The notes under the pieces were generated by a model. It was not told where the DNA came from, did not search any database, and was given only the letters and a program-made list of their open reading frames with translations. This document shows positions 10,778-21,098 of a stretch of 64,000 nucleotides of DNA, in pieces. The stretch's first letter is position 1, and every line of letters begins with the position of its first letter. The position numbers were made by a program, and so were the translations under genes. Source of the DNA: Multifurca ochricompacta (taxonomy: Eukaryota > Basidiomycota > Agaricomycetes > Russulales > Russulaceae); the NCBI GenBank assembly GCA_022496185.1, contig WTXG01000153.1:24015-88014 (forward strand), given 5' to 3'.

Positions 10778-12119
10778 TGTAACGCTCAGCGGGGCATTGC
10801 TGTGTGACGTGCACCGGTTGGCGCGAGTCCACTGACACTAGTCTGGCACTAGTCAGCCACATCCGTGGCACCCAACACTGTGGGTCCGGGATCTTCAGCA
10901 AGCCTGGCACAACAAGGCCAGGCTCTTAGCTTTGGGGTGAATAGGAAGTTGTGCTATAACCAAGCACAGAGAGAGACGGGACAAGTCAGCCAAAGGGAGC
11001 TAATCCCCTAAGGCTGTTGAGTGGGGGCAGGACCTGGCCACAGTGCTAGAAGCACACCAAGTGGACCAAAGTCAGAGAGGGCAAAGGAAGGGAAGCCAGA
11101 GCATCAACAGCATCTGGGTAATGGATGGGATTCGGAACAGAAGTGCACACCCATTGCCAGAGGCAATGGGGTCCTTCTGGAGATTATGAAGAATGAAAAA
11201 GGGCAAATAAGCCCCTCTGTATTCCATGACTAGGGAAACTCTAGGCTGAAGGCACAAGAGGTCAAATCTAGGGTTGTACAAACTGTCTACAGGGTCTTAT
11301 ATACTGTATGGGGATCTGGTTTGTAGCTAATCAGGAACAGGGTCAGAGTCCTTATCATCCAATAGCAGATAAGATGTCAAATATAGTCCATGATAAGGAT
11401 AAGCCTTATCAGAAGCATAATCATGTGGGACAGCCCCACAGGAGTCATATCAGTGTGGGAGGATTCCCACCAGGGTCAGGGGTAAATGGGGAGATAACAG
11501 GTCCCACAGGAGTCAGGGTGGATGTGGGAATACTCCCACAGGAATCAGAGAAGCGAATGATGAGCCAGATGGGCCATGTGATCAGAAAGGGGTAAATGAT
11601 CAGATGAAGATGCTGTGATCAGGGTCAGGGATCACATGGTCCAAAGTCACATGGTCAGGGATCACATGGCCAAGGGTCACATGGCCAGGAGTCACATGGC
11701 CAGGAGTCACATGACTGGCAGAGGGTCAAGTACAAGCCAAAGTCATCTAGTTGTCTGGACTGGTCAGATTGGCAGGGACAATGTCAGGGGTTCCTATGGG
11801 TGTCAAACACAGGGACAGGGTCAGGAGCAGTGGCCAAGGCATAAGCCAAGGCAGCAAGGAAGGGTGGTATACATCCAACAGTGTAGCAGCATAACTACCA
11901 GCAGGTTAGGTGTAAATGGCAGCATGGGAGGTCAGTCCTATGAACAATGTCACAGGAATCAGGGTAGGGTCCTGGGCACACAGGCCACAGGCATCAAGGA
12001 AGGTCCCAAGGCAACAGGCCAAGGGCATCAAAGAGTGGTCTAGAGAAGGAGGAGATCAAGGATGGTGCAAGGAATAAGGCATGGTGTGCAGGGTCAGGAA
12101 AAAGAGTAGGGTCGTAACA
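10778..12119 (+). repeat. Element D1, probable solo LTR (1342 bp)
   Basis: It begins TGTAACGCTCAGCGG, ends GGGTCGTAACA, and is flanked by an exact 5-bp duplication CCTAG (10773-10777 and 12120-12124). It interrupts B1 pol, and removing it restores the B3-like sequence. It contains a hairpin around CCCATTGCC-AGA-GGCAATGGG near 11150, a TATA-like CTTATATACTG near 11295, and a run of CACATGG-based repeats at 11630-11715. A 95-codon frame at 11308-11595 recurs in D2 and D3 but has no recognisable domain. The termini and duplication fit an LTR; the internal region of the parent element is not seen. Confidence 0.88.
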
Positions 12120-13380
12120 CCTAGGTATTCGATGCGTGTTTGCTCAAAGGCGCATTTCTCTGGTTTGAGATAAAGATCCAGTTTACTGAGTTTATCTAAG
12201 ATGCAATGGACTTTAGCCTGATGATCTCATAGATTATGATTGGTGTGAATAAGGATATCATCCATGTAGACAGTGAACCAAGCCTTTCCAGCTTCATCTC
12301 GTTCATTCAGTTCCTCTCTGAATTCTGCATTCATCATAGTCTGGAATGTTGCTGGAGAGTTCATGAGTCCAAAGAACATAACATTTGGTTCATACAAGCC
12401 GTGATTTGTTTTAAAGGCTGCCTTCCATCTGTCCTCAGGAACTATTTGGATATTGTTATACCCCCAGCAGACATCCATCTTAGTGAATAATGTGCTCCCA
12501 TGAACGTGATCTATAAGTTCAGGGATTAGCAGAAGTGGATATGTGTTCCAGATGGTCCAATTATTGAGTTTGCAATAATCCTGGACTGGTCTAAGCTTTC
12601 CATCCTTCTTCTTGATAAAGAAAAAGGGTGATGCATAAGGTGATTTGGACTCTTTGATGTATCCCTTCTGCAAGTGTTCTTCTAGGAACTTGTTTAATGC
12701 ATCCTGTTCTCCCGGCCCTAATGGGTAGATCTTACAATCTAGTGTCAAGGGTGCATCTGGTTTTAATTCAATTCAGTGATCCCAAGGTCAGGCCTCTGGG
12801 AACTGCTGTGCTTCCTGATCACTAAATACTTTCTGGTGGTGATGGTACTCTGATGGGATGACTTGATCCCAAGATTGTTTGATCTTATCTTTAGCCTTGA
12901 TTGCTAACTCTTGAGCGATGTTGAGCCATTTCACATGTTCTGATGGTAGATCAAAATAGATATCTTTGGTAAGACATCCTTCTGTCCAATCTATCTGGGG
13001 GTTGTTTGCTGCAAACCATGGATATCCCAGGATCATGTCATCCATTCCAATTGATGCTACATAAAAACAATGCCATTGTGTTTTGTTATTTGTGGTGATG
13101 CTGAGATCAACACATTGCATGATATTTCATGTGGTGCTGGGGGAGCCATCTGCATTTTGTAATCATTTTGGAATAGTTAACTGTTTGGTGGGGAGTCGAT
13201 GTCTGATTACTGTTTTGTAGTTTATGAAATTTTCAGTTGCACCACTGTCAACAAGTGCTTCTATATTGGCCTTTTTCCTCACTCCATGTAAAGGAACAGA
13301 TATTGTCATTGCTCTTATAGGCGACCTGAATACATGGTGTGAGATTAATGCTTGAATGAAGGCCATGTCATTCAAGCAAT
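12120..13380 (-). pseudogene. B1 protease and RT, 5' half of pol
   Basis: The minus strand encodes the aspartic protease (EALVDSGATENFINY, 13163-13375), the linker (MILGYPWFAANNPQIDW, 12788-13120) and the RT from LDCKIYPLGPGEQDALNKFLEEHLQKGYI through KKDGKLRPVQDYCKL to the catalytic VYMDDILIHT (12227-12748). Stops and small indels separate the three frames. The frame continues in the 8741-10777 piece across D1. Confidence 0.88.
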
Positions 13381-13559
13381 ATAAAAATCCTTGTCCCCTT
13401 TAAACTTGTTCTGTAATGCAAGGCATTTGTTGTCAGTCATGGATCTAAGGGCCATTGCAATTGCATTGACATCTACTGTGGGCATAGTTGTTGTACTCGT
13501 GGATCTCTGCTTGTGTGATCCAGTGGGTACTGCTGCAGTTGTCTGAGGTACTTCAGTGA

Positions 13560-14487
13560 TCATAATGGTCTGAGCTGGGGTGCTTGTCTTATTTGGACAA
13601 TCTCTGATAAGATGCCCTTGGTGTCCACACTCGAAGCATCATCCTTTTCTGTTATACTGTTCCTTTTCTTCCGTCATGGTTGCCTTTTTAATGACATCAA
13701 CTTCTCCTGTACTCAGGTTGTGTTTTCAGTAGAAGGTGAACTTATTGCTTTGCAGTGACAGGTTGGTTGGTGTCCGAGTGCTAGTACCCAGTAGATCTTT
13801 CATGTAAATCCAGTTAGCGTGATGTTGTCTAGCTGATGCAGCTGCTTCATCAAAGGTTCTGGGTTGACCTAACATGAGCATGGTCTGGACCAGACATGTG
13901 GGGAGCCCTTGGTGAAAGTATTGTTGGGCAGCTGGATTGTCGATGTGCAGTTCTGCTTGGATTGCCAAGGTACGAAACTCGGCTATGTAATCATCTATAT
14001 TGGAATCTTTCATCTGTAATTTGTCTAGTGCCCTTAGTGCCTTTTGTCCAGCCATGGCATTGGCCCAGGCTGTCTGAAATGTTTCTTTGAATGTTTCCCA
14101 AATTCCCGATACTTGGATGTCTCCATTTTTTATGGCAGAGAGCCAATTTATTTGGTCCATGACCCATTGGTCTATTTTCAGTCCTTGTATTAACCCTAAC
14201 ACATAGGCCACTTTCATACGCTCATTCTGGACCGTCATCGTGTTTTCATTCAAGATGAAGAATAATTTGAGCTGAGAAAACCAGTCCATGGTGATATCTC
14301 TGTTGCTGTTGAAAAAGGGTGGAGGAACACCCTCCATTTGTCCTCTCTGATTTAGTCTGGGCATTCCTTGTGTTGGAACTGGAAGGTTGTGTGGGGGTCC
14401 TTCTGGATCTCCTCCTGGATTCCAATCTGGTGGTCCTCTTTCAGGGTTTTCTGGGTCAGTGTTGCACACAGGTCCTTTGGTGTGCAT
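13560..14487 (-). pseudogene. B1 gag with CCHC knuckle, N-terminus missing
   Basis: The frame at 13726-14487 holds a Pro/Gly-rich stretch, then the retrotransposon Gag core (DWFSQLKLFFILNENTM, TFKETFQTAWANAMAGQKALRALDKLQMK, DDYIAEFRTLAIQAEL). A single CCHC knuckle (CFECGHQGHLIRDC) follows near 13600-13645 in another frame. B2 gag has about 190 more residues before the Pro/Gly-rich part; these are absent here and the frame runs straight into LTR-like sequence, so an internal deletion probably joined LTR and gag. Confidence 0.82.
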
Positions 14488-14554
14488 TGGTTTGGGTTTG
14501 GGTCAGAATCAATCAAGACAGTCAAGAGATATAAGTGTCAAGTCAGGTCAAGAC
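14488..14554 (-). repeat. Left fragment of the B1 5' LTR
   Basis: About 67 bases that resemble the inner end of the B2 LTR (GGGTCAGAATCAA block). Its boundary with gag is unclear. It is separated from the next fragment by the solo LTR C3. Confidence 0.45.
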
Positions 14555-15067
14555 TGTCAAACAATCATGCTGCTGGTTATACTGACTGTGGTTAGTAGCA
14601 GTTTAGGCTAAGAAACAAGTTATACTTCAGAGGAAGAAGAACTCTATAATACTATTCTACTGACCTAAGAAACAAGTTATCTACACAGAGAAAGTTAGTC
14701 AATGGAAAAGTAGAGAGTAAAGTAAAGACGACTTACACTTCAGAGGAAGAAGAACTCTGAAGTGTAGAAGACAAAACAGACACCCTTAAATACCCATGGG
14801 GGCCAGGGGAAATGGTCTGTGCGCACTGGGAATAAGTCCACAAGTGCCGGACAATAAACAGAGAGGGATAAAGGCCATTGGCCAAAGAGATATCACATGC
14901 TTACTGCGCATTACTAAGTCCATCACTAATCAGCTGAGTAAGGTGAGAAAGAAATGTAATAAAGATAACATAAAAAGTCCGATACTCCGGAATCTAATCT
15001 AATCTAATCTACAGCTGAAGCGACCCTTAGATGCCTGAAGCATCTCCAGACATGTCCTGTGTCAACA
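14555..15067 (-). repeat. C3, Copia solo LTR (513 bp)
   Basis: The minus-strand LTR begins TGTTGACACAGG (right end 15067) and ends TGTTTGACA (left end 14555). It matches the C2 LTR block by block, including the doubled CTTCAGAGGAAGAAGAACTCT motifs. An exact 5-bp duplication AAGAC flanks it (14550-14554 and 15068-15072). No internal Copia sequence is present, so it is a solo LTR left by LTR-LTR recombination. Confidence 0.92.
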
Positions 15068-15267
15068 AAGACATCACAGCACACAGCTGGTATGGATCAA
15101 GGCAATGAGTCTGAACATCGTGTGTGAAGTCAGGGTATTCAGATAGCAAGGCAAGAGCCTTTGCTGGAGCCACTGGTGAGCCAAACCCTCTCAAGTCACA
15201 TCTTGGAAGAGGGCTGAAGGGACTTCCTAAGGACCTTTGATTGGTACAAGGAGAACAGACTTGGTCT
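15068..15267 (-). repeat. Middle fragment of the B1 5' LTR
   Basis: It contains the CTTCCTAAGGACC and ACAAGGAGAACAGACTT blocks that all family B LTRs have around the transcript start. AGAACAGACTT here is the complement of the predicted RNA 5' end. C2 inserted right after it (target GGTCT). Confidence 0.6.
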
Positions 15268-15771
15268 TGTCGAACAGGCATGAGGCACAGCATACTGACT
15301 GTAAGTGTTAGCGGGTTAGGCTAGACAAAGACAAGTTAACTTCAGAGATAGAAGAAACTCTATTATACTATACTACTGACCTAGACAAAGACAAGTTACT
15401 ATTGAAGCGTTAGTCTCAAGGTATAATAGTAAGTAAGAGAAGGGACTTACACTTCAGAGATAGAAGAAACTCTGAAGTGTAAGAGACGAAACAGACACCC
15501 TTATATACTCTTAAAGAGGTGGTCTGTGCACTGGGAATAAGTCCACAAGTGCCAGACAAAGTCCAAACAACAAACATGAGGGAGAAAGGCCATTGGCCAC
15601 TACAGAAATCACATGTTACATGGTGTATCAGTCAGCTACTGCAGAATGTGAGAAAGAAAGTAATAATGATAATGTAAAAGTCTGAAACTCCAGTATCTAA
15701 TCTAATCTACAAAGTAGCTAATCTAATCACCTGATGCCTGAAGCATCACTGAACATCTTCTGTGTTCAACA
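15268..15771 (-). repeat. C2 3' LTR (504 bp)
   Basis: On the minus strand the purine tract GCATGGAGGGA precedes TGTTGAACACAG at 15771. The promoter block with TATATAAGGG lies near 15500. Most differences from the other LTR lie at CpG positions. Confidence 0.94.
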
Positions 15772-16042
15772 TCCCTCCATGCTGAAGGCATCTGGTCATG
15801 GATGGGAAATGAGTTGGATGAGCACACTGCCATCACAATTAAATGAGCATATCGCCAGCCAGAGATCCAACTTCTCTAACTCTTCTGAGTGCAAGAGAGG
15901 CATGGTGTTCAGAGGCATATCGCAGTGATTCGCTTATGCAAACTGAAACCATACACACCTCTTGCATCACTCTCGAAGTTGAGAGTTTTTCTCATGGTGG
16001 GAAAGTGAAACTGGTATACAAAGTCTCCAGATTCCAGCTCTC

Positions 16043-18526
16043 TCATTCCAGCATAAGTCCAAGTCCTTTTACCATGGTTTCAAATGATGCTCTTGGTAGA
16101 GACTTAGTGAAGCCATCTGCCAGCATCTCACCTGTGGGGGTCTGCACTAACTCAATTGTGTGCGTTTCAATGTACCCCCTAATGGCATGGTACTTGATAG
16201 GTATATGCTTCAACTGCCTTCCTGTGACTGGGTTTAATGCCAAATCTATGGCACCCTTATTGTCACAATGAAGTAATATAGGGGAGGATACCTCAAACCC
16301 TAACTCCTCCATAAAAGTCCTATACCACACTGCCTGATTTGCAGCCTCAGAGAGACTCATATATTCGGCCTCAGTGGTGGACTGTGCTACTGTTTTTTGT
16401 TTTCTGGAACACCATGAAATGGCACCATTTGCCAAGAAAAACATGTAGCCTGAGGTAGAGTGGCAGTCCTCTTGATCTCCCCATGAGGAATCTGCAAAGC
16501 CATGAAGGCCACTCTCCCCATTCCCTCCAGAATACCGCAACTTGTAGTCTTTTGTACTATTAAGATACTTTAAGACATATTTTGCAAGTTGCATGTGATC
16601 TTGAGAGGGGTTGGAAGCGTATTGACTAAGGCGCACCACAGCAAAACTGATATCTGGTCTGCTTCCAATCTGCACCCATAGCAGAGACCCCATCAGCTGT
16701 TGGTACTTCTTTATCTCAGAAGTAGATGCCTGGCCATCAAACTTGACCAGATGTACATCAGCGCCAGAGGGAAGAGGAGTATATACTCGGTTGGAATCCC
16801 TCATCCCAAACTTCTCAATAATAGATAAAATATAGGCTGCTTGGTCAATCTCCAGTGTCTTGTTAGGACGATCCCTGGTGATGTTAACTCCAAGGTATGA
16901 CTGGATTTCTCCCAAGTCAGTCATCTCATATTGATTAGATAGAGCTGACTTCAGCCATGTTATCTTATCATTGGAAGACCCAAGTATAGTAATGTCATCT
17001 ACATAGAGAATGACATAAAGTGAATCATCCTCCTCCTTTTGATGAAACACGTATACTCCTGCATCAGAGTACGTCCGAGTAAAGCCCAGTTCATTAAGAA
17101 CTGCATGGAACTGAAGATTCCATGCTTGGGAGGCTTGTTTGAGGCCATATAGTGCTTTTTGAAGCCTGCAAACTTTGGACTCTTGACCAGCAACAACAAA
17201 ACCAACTGGTTGCTCCATATAGATTTCTTCATCCAGATTGCCATGTAGGAATGCTGATTTGACATCCATCTGGTGGATTTCCCAATCCTCTAGTGTAGCT
17301 AATGCTAGTAGTAGTCTCAATGACTCAAATCTGGCGACTGGAGAGAATGTTTCATTGAAGTCCACCCCTTCTATTTGGGTGAAACCTTTTGCAATGAGCC
17401 TAGCATGAAACCGTCCATCTGGCTTCAGCTTGAAAACCCATTTTGACTTGACAGCCTTTCTTCCTTGTGGAAGATTTTCAAGGCACCACACATTAAGTTT
17501 ATCTAAGGCATCAATTTCATATTTACATGCCTCAAGCCATTCACTGGCATTATCAGACTGCATTGCCTCCTGAAAAGTCAGGGGGTCTCTGTAAGAGACT
17601 CCTGCGGCATTTAGCAATTCCATGTGCCCAAGTCTGGAAGAACCCTGCACAAACTCAGCATTGTCCTCATTATAAAATCGAGGATTCATGCGTCGTGAAC
17701 ATTTGGGACAGGCAGTATCAAGATCTAAATCTTCCTGCACAGCCCTGTCACATTGTTGAGAACGTGGACTTTCCCTAGTAAATACTGGTTGGGGAAGTCT
17801 GCCAACATTCTTTTTAGATTGTCTTTTGGCACGAGTTCTTTCGGGGAGTTCTGATGGTTCCATGATTTGGGAACGGGGCATCTGATAGATAGTTTGATCA
17901 TGTGTATCAAGTTCATTTTCAGGTGTGGTAGGCTCAGGATTTACTTGAGGAGGTTCCACTTCCTCCTGTTCCTCAACCTCGGCATCCTTGTCTTCAGGAG
18001 CCTGAGGAACTGTTGCTTTTGCTGGTTGAGGCTGGACAGACCTCTCTACTTCTAAGACAAAAGGCATAACTTTTTCCTTTTGTTTTCCCTTACTGTCCTT
18101 GGTAAGGTTGGATGGGAAGGACCCTTCATCAAATGTCACATCTCTTGACAATACGAAGGATTGAGTATGCATGTCCCAAAGAAGATATCCTTTAGAGTGG
18201 GGTGCATACCTGACAAAGACTGTTTCCCTGGCCTTTTGATCCAGTTTACATCTTTTATCCTCTGGGACAGTGTAATAGGCTAAGCAGCCAAATATTTTAA
18301 AGTAGGAGACATCTGGAATGTCCCCATCCAGAAGCTCAAGCGGTGTCCTCCACTTGTTAGAGCAGATAGGCATTCTATTGTATATGTGACAGGCCATTTG
18401 CACTGCACATTCCCAGAAACCAAGGGAAAGACCAGCATGATGTAGCATACTGGTTGCCTTTTCCATGATGGTTCTGTTGAACCTTTCAGCCCTTCCGTTC
18501 TGTTGTGGGGAATATGGCATTGTCAA
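16043..18526 (-). CDS. C2 polyprotein, C-terminal 827 codons: integrase end, RT, RNase H
   Basis: A long uninterrupted frame starts in the integrase core (PYSPQQNGRAERFNRTIMEK, carrying the catalytic Glu), then has a Pro/Glu-rich linker, the Copia RT (VKSKWVFKLKPDGRFHARLI, MDVKSAFLHGNLDEEIYMEQP, ILYVDDITILG) and RNase H (FADSSWGDQED, TTEAEYMSLSEA, HCDNKGAIDLALNP). It ends at GLGLMLE. The listed Met is internal: the real polyprotein begins in gag near 22974, and the hAT-like insertion just upstream severs it. All RT and RNase H motifs look functional, so the break is recent. Confidence 0.93.
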   Translation of the reverse strand: MTMPYSPQQNGRAERFNRTIMEKATSMLHHAGLSLGFWECAVQMACHIYNRMPICSNKWRTPLELLDGDIPDVSYFKIFGCLAYYTVPEDKRCKLDQKARETVFVRYAPHSKGYLLWDMHTQSFVLSRDVTFDEGSFPSNLTKDSKGKQKEKVMPFVLEVERSVQPQPAKATVPQAPEDKDAEVEEQEEVEPPQVNPEPTTPENELDTHDQTIYQMPRSQIMEPSELPERTRAKRQSKKNVGRLPQPVFTRESPRSQQCDRAVQEDLDLDTACPKCSRRMNPRFYNEDNAEFVQGSSRLGHMELLNAAGVSYRDPLTFQEAMQSDNASEWLEACKYEIDALDKLNVWCLENLPQGRKAVKSKWVFKLKPDGRFHARLIAKGFTQIEGVDFNETFSPVARFESLRLLLALATLEDWEIHQMDVKSAFLHGNLDEEIYMEQPVGFVVAGQESKVCRLQKALYGLKQASQAWNLQFHAVLNELGFTRTYSDAGVYVFHQKEEDDSLYVILYVDDITILGSSNDKITWLKSALSNQYEMTDLGEIQSYLGVNITRDRPNKTLEIDQAAYILSIIEKFGMRDSNRVYTPLPSGADVHLVKFDGQASTSEIKKYQQLMGSLLWVQIGSRPDISFAVVRLSQYASNPSQDHMQLAKYVLKYLNSTKDYKLRYSGGNGESGLHGFADSSWGDQEDCHSTSGYMFFLANGAISWCSRKQKTVAQSTTEAEYMSLSEAANQAVWYRTFMEELGFEVSSPILLHCDNKGAIDLALNPVTGRQLKHIPIKYHAIRGYIETHTIELVQTPTGEMLADGFTKSLPRASFETMVKGLGLMLE

Positions 18527-18994
18527 TTTATGCTCTATGCCAGCTAGGGCCTAGCATGAGTGCACTCGTGAGTTACCCAGATCCGAACTTGTGGGTATTT
18601 AGATTAGATAATCCCATACTCGGATCCGCATGAGTATGTTCCCACGGATCACCCAGAGCCGTGAGTCCTATACTCGCACGGATCTGAGTACTCGTGGGTA
18701 TACTTGTAGGTTTACTTGTAAGGTTTGAGGCAGCCAGAGATCTTCATCTTGCATACACAGAAAGAATATATATATTACTACAATCCCACGAAGTTTCAAG
18801 TCAGATCATGCATCCGATCCAAAATAAAACAAGAATCAGTTACAATATCTATAGAAATGTGAAAAAACGCGAAAAAACGCGAAGTGTGGGGCGCGCCAAT
18901 CGGACCATGCATTGCCTTCCTATCTAGGAAGGTAGGCTTAAGAATGCATGTGTCGGCACACGTCGGTACAGAGATGCCGGGATCACGCCTAATT

Positions 18995-19515
18995 GATAAG
19001 ATCAAAAACGCGTTCACAATTAATTAGATACTTAGGATATACATCTAAGTGATAAGATCAAAAATGTGTTCACAGTTAATTAGATACTTGGGATATACAT
19101 CTAATACAAGTGATAAGATCAAAATGCGTTCACAATTAATTAGATACTTGGGATGTACATCTAAGTGATAAGATCAAAAATGCGTTCACATTTAATTAGA
19201 TACTTAGGATATACATCTAATACAAGTGATAAGATCAAAAATGTGTTCACAATTAATTAGATACTTAGGATGTACATCTAAGTGATAAGATCAAAAATGC
19301 GTTCACAATTAATTAGATACTTAGGATGTACATCTAAGTGATAAGATCAAAAATGCATTCACAATTAATTAGATACTTGGAATATACATCTAAGTGATAA
19401 GATCAAAAATGCGTTCACAATTAATTAGATACTAAAGATATACATCTAAGATAATACAAGTGATAAGATCAAAACGCGTTCACAATTAAATAGATACAAG
19501 TGATAAAATCAATTC
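18995..19515. repeat. Minisatellite, about ten units of 55-61 bp
   Basis: Each unit carries GATAAGATCAAAA, then GCGTTCACAATTAATTAGATAC and GGATATACATCT. Unit starts fall near 18995, 19051, 19112, 19167, 19228, 19283, 19340, 19396, 19462 and 19502. Some units have an extra ATACA block, giving alternating 55-57 and about 61 bp spacing, a hint of a two-unit higher-order repeat. Confidence 0.9.
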
Positions 19516-19558
19516 TGCATAACCCTATATATAATATATTGTGTGTCTTTACCAGTGA

Positions 19559-19635
19559 GGCTGGGTGGCTTAGTGGTTAGAGCACCGGACCAAGCTTGTT
19601 CCCAGAGGTCTTAGGTTCAATCCATGTTTCAGCCA
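19559..19635 (+). other. tRNA-like sequence inside the hAT-like element, degenerate
   Basis: The A-box-like TGGCTTAGTGGTTAGAGC and B-box-like GGTTCAATCC are spaced as in a tRNA gene. GGCTGGG can pair with TTCAGCC at the other end (five Watson-Crick pairs plus two G-U), as an acceptor stem would. The anticodon arm pairs badly and lacks a clear loop, so I do not assign an anticodon. It may be a tRNA pseudogene or the head of a tRNA-derived SINE. Confidence 0.5.
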
Positions 19636-19867
19636 TTTCTGTTCTAGGTTGACGAGCCTAGTATATAATTTTATATAATAATATTCCCACGAGTATTCCG
19701 TGAGTACCCATGCAGGTACCCAGGGTGCCAAAATCAATACCCAGATCCGCATGAGTATTTTCCCATGGATCACCCAGATCTGCGAGTATCAATACCTGCG
19801 AGTTTTCCCACAGCTCTACTCAAAAACTCGCGAGTTACCTGGACTCATGCTATGCCCTAATGCCAGC

Positions 19868-20212
19868 CTGCTCAAGTATAGACTTCAGCTCCCTATTGAC
19901 AAATTCACCACCTCAGTCTGTGTGTAAGGTCTTTATCTTCTTGTCTGTTTTATTTTCCAAGAATGCCTTAATGTTACAGAAGACCGATGTAAAATCACTT
20001 TTTGCTTTCATAGCAACAACTAGAGCTGTCCTGCTAAAGTCGTCTATGAAAGTGGCGAAGTATAGGTTTCCTTGAATTGAAGTACATTGCAGTGGACCAA
20101 CTAGGTCACTATGAATGACTTCCAAGGGTGCTGAAGCTCTCTTTTGAGAGGGAGGGAATGGAAGATGGTGTGATTTTCCCATTTCACAACCATAACACGG
20201 CTTGTCTTCCAC
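19868..20212 (-). pseudogene. C2 integrase, N-terminal part of the catalytic core
   Basis: The frame has the zinc-domain Cys pair (CYGCEMGKSH), then HSDLVGPLQ with the first catalytic Asp and LHTD with the second. A TGA follows LHTD where Arg is expected (D-R-G-G-E-F in Copia integrases), so CGA to TGA is likely. The rest (GGEFVNRELKSILEQAGI) continues to the hAT-like junction at 19867. Confidence 0.85.
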
Positions 20213-21098
20213 TTGGCTATTATCAATACTAAGGCCTTTTACAGCCTTAGGAGCATGTCTTTGAGGGCCTCTTTTGACATATGACCCATATGCAAATGCC
20301 AGGTATCAAGGCTAGTTGATGCAGATTTATGGGAAGCAGTATTTAGATTCTGCATAGTTTTCCCAAAGACCCAATAGAGTCCCATAGCCTTGACACCTTC
20401 TGCTATAATTGCATTATTGTACTTTATTTTGACCTCAGATGGAGTAAATTCCACTGAGCCTCCTTTGTCTGTGATGCAGCTTGTCGACAGTATTCTTTCA
20501 CTGCCAGGCATATAGAAGACATTATTTAACTCCAACTTGTAGTTATTGTGGGTATGGAGAATGACTTTGCCTGTTCCTTCAACTTTGACAATGGAGCCAT
20601 CACCTATTGTCACTTGGTGTCCCTTGTGTGGGAAATACTCAGAAAAATCATCTAAGTATGGTGTGAAATGAGTGGTGGCTCCGCTGTCCATCATCCAAGG
20701 GTTGCTGCCATCATCGACTTCTTGCATATGCTCGGTCAAAACATAAAGTGAAATGCGAGGTGTCTCATGCACCTCCTGTATTCTGCCGCTACCATTAACT
20801 ATAGTAGCTACTTGTGTGGAGTTATTTTGTACACTGGGGCCTTGCCCCTTCCTCTTGTTGCCCTTTTTGCCTGCATCAGCATTGGCTCTGTCCTGTTTCC
20901 TTTGCCAACATTCATTAGCCTTGTGGCCCAGCTTCTGGCAATAGAAGCAAGTGACATCATTGGATGATGATGCACCTGCAGGTTGTGGTGTGAAAGATAC
21001 TTGTTTTTTATTTTTGTTTTTGTTGACATGGGCTGCCTTGTTAAGGGCAACCCCGACACCACTTCCTGCGGGGCCGGCTAGTCGGCTTTCCTCATTTA
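20213..21098 (-). pseudogene. C2 nucleocapsid knuckle, protease and pre-integrase domain
   Basis: Read on the minus strand from 21098 the frame gives a CCHC knuckle (CFYCQKLGHKANEC) near 20950, a basic stretch, then the protease active site (WMMDSGATTHFTPY) near 20690 and the GAG-pre-integrase motif (WHLHMGHMSKEALKDML) near 20270. A one-base shift near 20240 separates it from integrase. The 5' side was cut from the rest of gag by D2. Confidence 0.88.

Larger units (their letters stand above)
18545..19859. mobile_element. Non-autonomous hAT-like DNA transposon (1315 bp)
   Basis: It is flanked by an exact 8-bp duplication ATGCCAGC (18537-18544 and 19860-19867), the size typical of hAT elements. 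The ends are inverted: TAGGGCCTAGCATGAGT on the left and, read in reverse complement, TAGGGCATAGCATGAGT on the right. Subterminal motifs such as CAGATCCGCATGAGTAT and GGATCACCCAGA recur at both ends, as hAT transposase-binding repeats often do. There is no transposase frame. The centre holds a minisatellite and a tRNA-like stretch. It splits the C2 integrase between the second Asp and the Glu. Confidence 0.9.

Noticed and set aside
18995..19515. Possible CRISPR array because of regular spacing
   Set aside because: The whole unit repeats; there are no unique spacers, and the host is a fungus. It is a minisatellite.
19559..19635. Functional tRNA gene
   Set aside because: The anticodon and T arms pair poorly and it sits inside a transposon; kept only as tRNA-like.
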